A DNA stretch of 64,000 bases from Actinophytocola sp045807065 (GTDB lineage Bacteria > Actinomycetota > Actinomycetes > Mycobacteriales > Pseudonocardiaceae), in assembly GCF_045807065.1 (NCBI RefSeq), contig NZ_JBJMIE010000212.1, positions 19,705 through 83,704 on the forward strand, written 5' to 3'. The position numbers and the translations under genes are program-made. Every line of letters begins with the position of its first letter. The stretch's first letter is position 1. Shown piece after piece: positions 58,051-64,000 of this stretch. The notes below the pieces were generated by a model. The model was not told the DNA's origin. It saw nothing but the letters and a program-made list of their open reading frames with translations, and did no database searches.

Positions 58051-58107
58051 GCCGGCAGTCTACCTGAGCCATTGCAAACTTATAGTCGTTCATGTTTAGA
58101 CTCGCTC

Positions 58108-58803
58108 ATGTCCATTGTGAGATCCCTCCACCTGCTCGAGGTCGCCACCGTGCGCGACAACGGCGTGCCCGTGCCCGTCTTCCTGATCCACCTCGCGGAC
58201 GGGCGGTGGTGGCTGGTCGACACCGGCTGCCCCGCGGACATGATCGGCGACCCGGACGCGCCGTTCGTCGTCACCGGGGAGTCGCACGTCCTCGGCCGGC
58301 TCGACCGCCTCGGTCTCGGACCGGCGGACATCGACACGGTGATCGTCAGCCACCTCGACCCCGACCACTGCGGCGCCAACGACGAGTTCCCGCACGCCCG
58401 GTTCGTCGTGCAGCGCGCCCAGCACGAGCACGCCACGCGGTCGGGCCTGCCGCGTTACGAGTGGCTCCGGTCCCATTGGGACCTGCCGAACCCGCGACTG
58501 GTCGACGGCGACACCCGGCTCGTGCCCGGCGTCACACTCGTCGAGTGCAGCGGGCACGTGCCAGGCCACCAGGCCGTCCTCGTGGAACTGCCGGACACCG
58601 GCCCGGTCCTGCTGGCCGGCGACGCCTGGATGCGCGGCACCGACCCGGAGACCCGCCCGCTCACCCAGCACGACCTGGACGAGCCGGCAGTCCGGGCGAG
58701 CCAACGAAAGCTGATGGACATCGAGGGCGTGGCGCTCGTCGTGCACAACCACGACACGGAGCAGTGGCGGACCCTGCGACACGCTCCGGCTCGGTATACC
58801 TGA
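58108..58803 (+). CDS. MBL-fold hydrolase (lactonase-like)
   Basis: A 231-aa metallo-beta-lactamase-fold protein similar to AHL lactonases. The metal motif SHLDPDHCG replaces the middle His of HxHxDH by Asp. The distal His is in CSGHVPGHQAVLVEL, the bridging Asp in VLLAGDAWM, and a C-terminal His in VVHNHD. It probably hydrolyses a lactone or ester. The start ATG lies close behind AT-rich sequence with no clear ribosome site, so translation may be leaderless. Confidence 0.85.
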   Translation: MSIVRSLHLLEVATVRDNGVPVPVFLIHLADGRWWLVDTGCPADMIGDPDAPFVVTGESHVLGRLDRLGLGPADIDTVIVSHLDPDHCGANDEFPHARFVVQRAQHEHATRSGLPRYEWLRSHWDLPNPRLVDGDTRLVPGVTLVECSGHVPGHQAVLVELPDTGPVLLAGDAWMRGTDPETRPLTQHDLDEPAVRASQRKLMDIEGVALVVHNHDTEQWRTLRHAPARYT

Positions 58804-58860
58804 CGAGGTCGGACTATCGTGGGGTGAACACTTTGTAGACGGCAGGTCGGGGTTGGCGGG

Positions 58861-60075
58861 ATGGTCGAGGACAGAGAGCTGCGGCATCGCGTGCTGGAGG
58901 CGATCACCGACCGCACGCTGATGGACCTGGACCTCGACAAACTCCTCGAAGTCCTGGTGTTCCGGGTGCGCGACCTGTTCGCCGTCGACACCGTGACCGT
59001 CCTGCTCCTCGACGCCAGCGGCGAGCAGCTGGTCGCCAAGGCCACCGCCGGCCTGGACGAGGAGGTCTTCCAGGGGGTGCGCATCCCGGTCGGCGAGGGC
59101 TTCGCCGGCCGGGTGGCCAAGCTGCGGCAACCGGTGCTGATCGAGCGGGTCGACGAGTCCACGGTGGTCAACCCGCTGCTGTGGGAGCACGGCCTGCGGG
59201 AGCTGCTCGGTGTGCCGATCGTGGCGCGGGACGAGCTGCTGGGTGTTCTGCACGTCGGCGTGATGGTGGCGCGCGAGTTCGCCGAGGTGGAGGCCGAGCT
59301 GCTGCAGCTGGTCGCCGACCGGGTCGCGCTGGTGGCGCACATGCACCGGTTCCGCACCGAGCAGGCCGCGGCCGCCATGCTGGTGGAGAGCCTCCTGCCC
59401 GCCAGGCTGCCGTCCACGGACGGCTGGGAGCTGGCCGCCCGCTACGTGGCCGGCGCGGGCACCGGCGTCGGTGGTGACTGGTATGACGTCTTCCCCCTGC
59501 CGGGTGACCGGATCGGGCTGGTGATCGGCGACGTGGTCGGCAGCGGCCTGCTGGCGGCGATCGTGATGGGACGGCTACGCAGCGCGCTGCGGGCCTACGC
59601 GCTGGAGTTCGACGACCCCGCCGAGGTGCTGGGCAAGCTCGACCGCAAGGCCAGCCACTTCGAGCGCCGGACCATGGCCACGGTCGCCTACGCGGTCATC
59701 GACACGGTCGCCCACCGCATGGACTTCGCCCTGGCCGGGCACCTACCGCCGATCATCGCCCTGCCGGATCGCGAGGCCGAGTTCGTGCGGGCGCCGGTCG
59801 GGCCGCCCATCGGCTACAGCCTCGGCATCACCGGCCGCACGGGCACCAGCATCGACGTGCCGCCGGAGGCGCTGCTCATCCTCTACACCGACGGCCTGGT
59901 CGAACGCCGCGGCGCCGACCTGGACGAACGCCTCGAACAGCTGCGCACGACCGTGCACCTCGCCGCGCCGAAGGCGGTGTGCGCCCACATCATGGCGACG
60001 ATGGTCGGCTCCGAACCGGCCACCGACGACATCGCGCTCGTCGCCGCCCGCCACACCACCCCGCAGACGTCCTGA
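58861..60075 (+). CDS. GAF-PP2C (SpoIIE/RsbU-like) phosphatase
   Basis: A 404-aa protein: a GAF sensor domain (residues ~15-165: LLEVLVFRVRDLFAVDTVTV, GEGFAGRVAKLRQPVLIERV) and a PP2C-type Ser/Thr phosphatase domain (~185-400: GVGGDWYDVFPLPGDRIGLV, IGDVVGSGLLAAIVMGRLRS, LILYTDGLVERRG, DDIALVAAR with metal Asp). Such proteins dephosphorylate anti-sigma-factor antagonists in stress or development. Confidence 0.94.
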   Translation: MVEDRELRHRVLEAITDRTLMDLDLDKLLEVLVFRVRDLFAVDTVTVLLLDASGEQLVAKATAGLDEEVFQGVRIPVGEGFAGRVAKLRQPVLIERVDESTVVNPLLWEHGLRELLGVPIVARDELLGVLHVGVMVAREFAEVEAELLQLVADRVALVAHMHRFRTEQAAAAMLVESLLPARLPSTDGWELAARYVAGAGTGVGGDWYDVFPLPGDRIGLVIGDVVGSGLLAAIVMGRLRSALRAYALEFDDPAEVLGKLDRKASHFERRTMATVAYAVIDTVAHRMDFALAGHLPPIIALPDREAEFVRAPVGPPIGYSLGITGRTGTSIDVPPEALLILYTDGLVERRGADLDERLEQLRTTVHLAAPKAVCAHIMATMVGSEPATDDIALVAARHTTPQTS

Positions 60076-60090
60076 GGGCCTCCGGGGCAT

Positions 60091-60153
60091 CTGCCGGCCG
60101 TGGTGTCGGGCCTGCCGGCTGTGGTGTCGGGCCTGCCGGCCGTGGTGTCAGGC
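60091..60153. repeat. Three tandem 21-bp repeats
   Basis: CTGCCGGCCGTGGTGTCGGGC occurs three times (60091-60111, 60112-60132, 60133-60153) with single-base changes, in the gap between the phosphatase and peptidase genes. Confidence 0.85.
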
Positions 60154-60203
60154 CCGCGGCCGCGGCTCGGCGAGCAGCCGGCTTCGGGAGGAGGGCGCCC
60201 TGC

Positions 60204-61535
60204 TCAGCCCAGTTCGCCGAGTAGCAGGGCCTCGGCGTGGCAGGCGCGGGCGAACTCGGTGAGCGGGACGCTCTCGTCGGGGCCGTGGGCTCGGGAGAGG
60301 TTGTCCGCGCCGGCGCTGGTGATCAGGATCGTGGCCGTGGGGAAGGTCTCGGCGAACGCGGCGACGAACGGGATGCTGCCGCCGCTGCCGATGTGTACCA
60401 CGTCCCTGCCGTAGGCCGTGCGGTACGCGCGGGCGGCCGCGGCGAACCACCGGGCCGTCGTGTCGACCTGGTAGGGCTGGGCGACCTCGTTGACGGTCAC
60501 GGACACCCGTGCGCCGAAGGGTGCGTGCGTGCGCAGGTGCTCGGCCAGGGCGTTCGCGGCGCGGGGGGCGTCGTCGCCCGGGGCGATCCGCAGGCCGACC
60601 TTGGCCCTGGCCGCGGCGTGGAGCGTGTTCGACGCGGTCGCGAGTGGTGGGGCGTCGATGGCGAGCACGCTCACCGCCGGCTTCGTCCACACCCGCGCGG
60701 CGACGCTGCCCGTGCCGTGCAGCTCGACGCCGTCGAGCACTCCGGCGTCGGCCCGGAACCTCGTCGACGGGTAGTCGTACGCCGGCTCCGCACCGCTCGT
60801 GAGGCCGGCCACCGCGACGTCGCCGTGCTCGTCGTGCAGGGTGGCGAGCAGGCGGCACAGTGCGGTCAGGGCGTCGGGCGCCGCGCCGCCGAAACCGCCG
60901 GAGTGCACGCCGGCCGCCAGCGTGCGCAGCTCGACGACGCAGGCCGTCGAGCCGCGCAATGACGTGGTGAACGCCGGGGTGCCGGAGACCAGGTTCTCGG
61001 AGTCGGCGATCACGATCACGTCCGCCGCGAGGCGGTCGCGGTACCTGTCGAGCAGCGTGCTCAGCGCCGGCGACCCGATCTCCTCCTCGCCCTCCACGAG
61101 CACCGTCACCCCGCACGGCGGTCGGCCGCCGTGCGCGAGCACCGCGGCCAGGTGAGCCGCGACGGCGGCCTTGTCGTCGGACGTGCCCCTGCCGTACAGC
61201 CGGCCGCCGCGTTCCACCGGCTCGAACGGCGGGCTGGTCCACGTCTGCGGCGGCCCCGCCGGCTGGACGTCGTGGTGCGCGTAGAGCAGCACGGTCGGCC
61301 GTCCGGGCGGCGCCGGGTACCGGGCCAGCACGGCGGGGTGCGCACCGTTGTCGATGATCTCGACCTCGGGCATACCCGCGTCGCGGAACAGCGCGGCGGT
61401 CAGCTCCGCCGCGGTCGCCAGGGCAGCGGTGGGCACGGCACTCACGGACGGGATCCGCACCAGCTCCTCGAGCGCGGCACGCGCCGCCGGGAGCACCTTC
61501 TCGATGTCGATCCGCTGTTCCTCCGCACTGTTCAC
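60204..61535 (-). CDS. M20-family metallopeptidase (dipeptidase)
   Basis: A 443-aa zinc peptidase. TVLLYAHHDVQPAG carries the first metal His and the catalytic Asp, RLYGRGTSDDKAAVAAHL the bridging Asp, LVEGEEEIGSP the general-base Glu and metal Glu, IADSENLV a metal Asp-like residue, and RAHGPDESVPL near the end the last His. A lid/dimerisation domain lies between. The GTG at 61535 is taken because the open frame upstream overlaps the VOC gene. It cleaves dipeptides or related amides. Confidence 0.9.
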   Translation of the reverse strand: MNSAEEQRIDIEKVLPAARAALEELVRIPSVSAVPTAALATAAELTAALFRDAGMPEVEIIDNGAHPAVLARYPAPPGRPTVLLYAHHDVQPAGPPQTWTSPPFEPVERGGRLYGRGTSDDKAAVAAHLAAVLAHGGRPPCGVTVLVEGEEEIGSPALSTLLDRYRDRLAADVIVIADSENLVSGTPAFTTSLRGSTACVVELRTLAAGVHSGGFGGAAPDALTALCRLLATLHDEHGDVAVAGLTSGAEPAYDYPSTRFRADAGVLDGVELHGTGSVAARVWTKPAVSVLAIDAPPLATASNTLHAAARAKVGLRIAPGDDAPRAANALAEHLRTHAPFGARVSVTVNEVAQPYQVDTTARWFAAAARAYRTAYGRDVVHIGSGGSIPFVAAFAETFPTATILITSAGADNLSRAHGPDESVPLTEFARACHAEALLLGELG

Positions 61536-61678
61536 CCGTTCATCATCAACGCCGGCGTGGGGTTCCGCGCGGCACGGGCGGGTTGGTCGGCGGAGCCCGG
61601 CGCGACCAGCTCGTTGCCGGCGGACCAGGGCGGCGGCACGTCCTGCGTGCCGCGGAGCCATGGGGGATCCTGGCACGC

Positions 61679-62053
61679 GTGGAGTTCCTCGGTAGCCGCG
61701 TGCTGGTGCGCCCCCGCGATCCGGACGCCTCGCTGACCTTCTACCGCGACGTGCTGGGGCTCGCCGTGTACCGGGAGTTCCCCGGTGGCACGGTGTTCTT
61801 CCTCGGCAACGGCTTCCTGGAGGTGTCGGGGCGCGGCGAGGCCGGTCCCGGCCCGGACGTCGTGCTGTGGCTGCAGGTCCGCGACCTGGCGAGCACCGCG
61901 GAGGAACTGGCCGCGCGTGGCGTGCCGGTCGTGCGGGAGCCGCGCGAGGAGCCGTGGGGGCTCCTGGAGATGTGGATCGCCGACCCCGACGGCCTGCGGA
62001 TCGTGCTCGTCGAGGTCCCCGCCGCGCACCCGCTGCGCCGCGACCCGCGGTAG
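61679..62053 (+). CDS. VOC/glyoxalase-fold protein
   Basis: A 124-aa single-module VOC protein: RVLVRPRDPDASLTFYRDVL, GLAVYREFPGG, FLEVSGRGEAGPG, VLWLQVRDLASTAEELAARG, EEPWGLLEMWIADPDGLRIV. The paired metal-ligand pattern is that of dioxygenase/bleomycin-resistance-like proteins, but the substrate is unknown. The GTG at 61679 has GGGGGAT. The divergent peptidase start is 143 bp upstream. Confidence 0.85.
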   Translation: MEFLGSRVLVRPRDPDASLTFYRDVLGLAVYREFPGGTVFFLGNGFLEVSGRGEAGPGPDVVLWLQVRDLASTAEELAARGVPVVREPREEPWGLLEMWIADPDGLRIVLVEVPAAHPLRRDPR

Positions 62054-62058
62054 GGCCC

Positions 62059-62727
62059 TTAGTTGGCGTGCAGCTCCACACAGCACTCGCCGGTCCGCGG
62101 GTCGAGGACCGCCCGCACGCTCGTGGTGTCCAGGCCGTCCACCAGGCCGGTGAGGAACGCGTGGTTGATCCCGCACACGAGTTCCGGCGCCTTCGCGGCG
62201 AGGGGGTGGAACGGGCAGGTCCGCAGCCGCACGCACGTCGGTGACCTGCGGTCCGGCTCGAACCCGCTGCGGTCGAGCGCGGCGGCGGCCAGGGTGACGG
62301 CGCGTTCGGCGCCCAGCCGCCCCGGCCGGGCCTGCTCGCGTTCGGCGGCGCCGACGTCCTGACCGCGCTCGCGGGCCGCGCGCACCGCCGCCTCCCGGGC
62401 GGTGCCGCTCTCGGCGAGGAGGCCGTCCAGCAGGATGTCGGCGAGCAGGTCGTGCTGGCGCGGGGGGATGCTGACGCGGATGTCGGTCTCGACCGGCCGG
62501 TACACCTTGGGTGCCCGGCCGACCCGGCGGTTGGTCTGCTGGTAGCCGGCGTGCAGCACGCCGGCGTCCACCAGCTTGTCGAGGTGGAACGCCGCCAGCT
62601 TGCGGGAGATCCCGACCGCGGCCGCGGCCTCGTCGCGGGTGACGGGACGGCGCGCGGCGCGGATGAACGCGTACATGCCGCGCCGCAGCTCGTCGTCCAG
62701 CGCGGCGACGGCTCTGATGGGCTCCAC
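62059..62727 (-). CDS. Cys-rich HTH regulator (ArsR/SufR-like)
   Basis: A 222-aa regulator. The N-terminal winged helix (MYAFIRAARRPVTRDEAAAA, VGISRKLAAFHLDKLVDAGV, NRRVGRAPKVYRPVE) is followed by a helical part and a C-terminal Cys cluster: CVRLRTCPFH, LVCGINHA and ECCVELHAN. This resembles SufR-like regulators with an Fe-S or metal centre. It is divergent from the DUF2231-folE pair, with inverted repeats in between. Confidence 0.85.
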   Translation of the reverse strand: MEPIRAVAALDDELRRGMYAFIRAARRPVTRDEAAAAVGISRKLAAFHLDKLVDAGVLHAGYQQTNRRVGRAPKVYRPVETDIRVSIPPRQHDLLADILLDGLLAESGTAREAAVRAARERGQDVGAAEREQARPGRLGAERAVTLAAAALDRSGFEPDRRSPTCVRLRTCPFHPLAAKAPELVCGINHAFLTGLVDGLDTTSVRAVLDPRTGECCVELHAN

Positions 62728-62740
62728 TCGATCATGATAA

Positions 62741-62808
62741 CACCAATAAGAGTGTCTTCAACGTGTGTCCTTGACGGACAAGGTCGATAAGACCAAACTT
62801 AATTGGTG
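62741..62808. promoter_or_regulatory. Operator/promoter between HTH regulator and DUF2231
   Basis: CACCAAT (62741-62747) faces ATTGGTG (62802-62808), and ACCAA-N6-TTGGT lies at 62792-62807. TTGACG (62771) is a possible -35. The dyads are candidate binding sites for the Cys-rich regulator. Confidence 0.5.
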
Positions 62809-62823
62809 ATTTAGGAGGTCATC

Positions 62824-63369
62824 ATGGTACGTGGTTCCCGACTGGCGAAGTGGCCGGTGAACGCGGCTCTGGCCGGTCCGTACGGCCATCCCTTCCACCC
62901 GATCCTGGTGACGGTGCCCATCGGCGCCTGGGTGGCCGGCCTGGTGTTCGACATCGCGTCCCACGTGGTCGACACGCCGGGGTTCCTGGCGCAGGGCGCG
63001 GTGTGGCTGATCGCGATCGGGGTGGTCGGCGCGGTGCTGGCGGCGCTCGTCGGGTTCCTCGACCTGCTGGCGATCCCGCGGGGGACGCGCGCGTTCCGCA
63101 CCGGGTTGATCCACATGAGCCTCAACCTCACGGTCGCCGTCGCCTACGTCGTCAACTTCTTCTGGCGGCAGGGCACCTACGGGGACCAGGCCCCCGTCGC
63201 CGTCGGTCCGCTCGTGCTGGCCGCGGTCAGCCTCGCCACGCTCGGCGCGTCGGGGTACCTGGGCGGGAAGCTGGCCTACCACTACGGCGTGCGGGTGGCC
63301 GAGGAGACCATCCAGGCCGAGGGGTACCAGGAAGTACACGGCACGCGGCCGACCCGCCACGCGCACTGA
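62824..63369 (+). CDS. DUF2231 membrane protein
   Basis: A 181-aa membrane protein of the DUF2231 family. The N-terminal GHPFHPILVTVPIGAWVAGL motif holds the conserved His residues, and four hydrophobic helices follow (AVWLIAIGVVGAVLAALVGF, LNLTVAVAYVVNFFWRQG, PLVLAAVSLATLGASGYLGG). AGGAGG precedes the ATG. It is co-transcribed with folE; the family is thought to bind heme or to be redox-linked. Confidence 0.9.
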   Translation: MVRGSRLAKWPVNAALAGPYGHPFHPILVTVPIGAWVAGLVFDIASHVVDTPGFLAQGAVWLIAIGVVGAVLAALVGFLDLLAIPRGTRAFRTGLIHMSLNLTVAVAYVVNFFWRQGTYGDQAPVAVGPLVLAAVSLATLGASGYLGGKLAYHYGVRVAEETIQAEGYQEVHGTRPTRHAH

Positions 63370-63400
63370 CAGTCCCGCTCGACAAGAAAGGCCTTCGTTG

Positions 63401-64000
63401 ATGCGTTCCACCACCGCCCTGCGGGTCATCCACGAGCCGGAGGCAGGCGTCGACCTGGCCGCGGCCGAGCAGGCCGCGGCCCAGTTCCTCCAGGCGCTCG
63501 GCGTCGAGCTGACCTCGGAGAGCATGAGCGGCACCCCGGGACGGATGGCCCGCGCCTACGCGGAGCTGTTCAGCCCGCGCCCGTTCGACCTCACCACCTT
63601 CCCCAACGACGAGGGCTACGACGAGCTCGTGCTCGCGCGCGGCATCCCGCTCCACTCGGTGTGCGAGCACCACCTGCTGCCGTTCGTCGGCGTCGCGCAC
63701 GTCGGCTACCTGCCGGGTGAACGCATCCTCGGACTGTCCAAGCTGGCCCGGGTGGTCGAGCACTTCGCCCGCCGGCCGCAGGTGCAGGAACGCCTGACCA
63801 AGCAGGTCGCCGACTGGCTGGCCGGGCACCTGCACCCCAAGGGGGTCGGGGTCGTCATCGAGGCCGAGCACTCCTGCATGACGCTGCGCGGCGTGCACGC
63901 CGTCGGCGCCACCACCGTCACCTCGACCCTGCTCGGCAGCCTGCGCGAGGACGCCCGCTCGCGGCAGGAGTTCTTCGCCCTCACCGGCGTCAACGCCTGA
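63401..64000 (+). CDS. folE: GTP cyclohydrolase I
   Basis: A 199-aa enzyme for the first step of tetrahydrofolate/pterin synthesis (GTP to 7,8-dihydroneopterin triphosphate). GTPGRMARAYAELFS, then SVCEHHLLPFVGVAHVGYLP with the zinc Cys and His, GLSKLARVVEHFARRPQVQE, LTKQVADWLAGHLHPKGVGV and EAEHSCMTLRGV with the second zinc Cys. All active-site residues are present. The ATG at 63401 follows AAAGG. The stop is the last codon of the window. Pairing with DUF2231 and the divergent Cys-rich regulator suggests a redox- or light-responsive unit. Confidence 0.96.
   Translation: MRSTTALRVIHEPEAGVDLAAAEQAAAQFLQALGVELTSESMSGTPGRMARAYAELFSPRPFDLTTFPNDEGYDELVLARGIPLHSVCEHHLLPFVGVAHVGYLPGERILGLSKLARVVEHFARRPQVQERLTKQVADWLAGHLHPKGVGVVIEAEHSCMTLRGVHAVGATTVTSTLLGSLREDARSRQEFFALTGVNA

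Overview
The window is about 70% GC, with strong third-position GC bias, XRE/DUF397 pairs, three SARP-type regulators, a large LuxR (LAL) regulator and a LexA/GroEL2 complement. This points to an actinomycete, probably of the Pseudonocardiales; the species cannot be named from the sequence.

Region 1 (1-17256) is the edge of a specialised-metabolite locus. It holds the 3' end of an adenylation-ketoreductase protein, an XRE/DUF397 pair, a three-gene operon (helical protein, P-loop NTPase, class I aminoacyl-tRNA-synthetase-like/ASCH protein), a type II thioesterase, and a leftward operon of ornithine-cyclodeaminase-like protein, SARP and LAL regulator. A tiny secreted peptide with three DMHW motifs lies behind SARP-like heptamers. 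An AfsR-like SARP/NB-ARC/TPR regulator and a ketosynthase-like protein lacking active-site residues complete it. The synthase core, if present, is mostly outside the window.

Region 2 (17253-23400) holds an NmrA-like reductase, LexA, a zinc ribbon, a 402-aa protein, a membrane sulfatase fused to a decayed CDP-alcohol phosphotransferase domain, and remnants of an ABC permease and an SDR.

Region 3 (23539-50138) is a compact, one-direction contractile injection system (CIS/eCIS). The order is terminator-like protein, small protein, sheath, tube, T4-gp26-like chaperone, DUF6760, three large hydrophobic helical proteins, CIS tube-domain protein, LysM-like protein, gpD-like hub, gpV spike, Pro-rich repeat protein, gp25, baseplate J, giant tail protein I with a beta-propeller, a small tail protein, a DUF6519 propeller protein and a VWA protein. 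It closes with a strong terminator and a SARP whose fifth codon is TTA. The chaperone and DUF6760 are joined by a T TTT TTA slippery heptamer, which predicts programmed -1 frameshifting like that of phage tail chaperones. The three hydrophobic proteins then occupy the tape-measure slot. No AAA+ ATPase and no DUF4157 protein was seen.

Region 4 (50135-64000) is ordinary chromosome: a secreted S1 pseudoprotease, a DinB protein, TetR regulators paired with an aldo/keto reductase, GroEL (with CIRCE) and an MBL-fold hydrolase, an EamA exporter, a GAF-PP2C phosphatase, an M20 peptidase, a VOC protein, and a Cys-rich HTH regulator divergent from DUF2231-folE.
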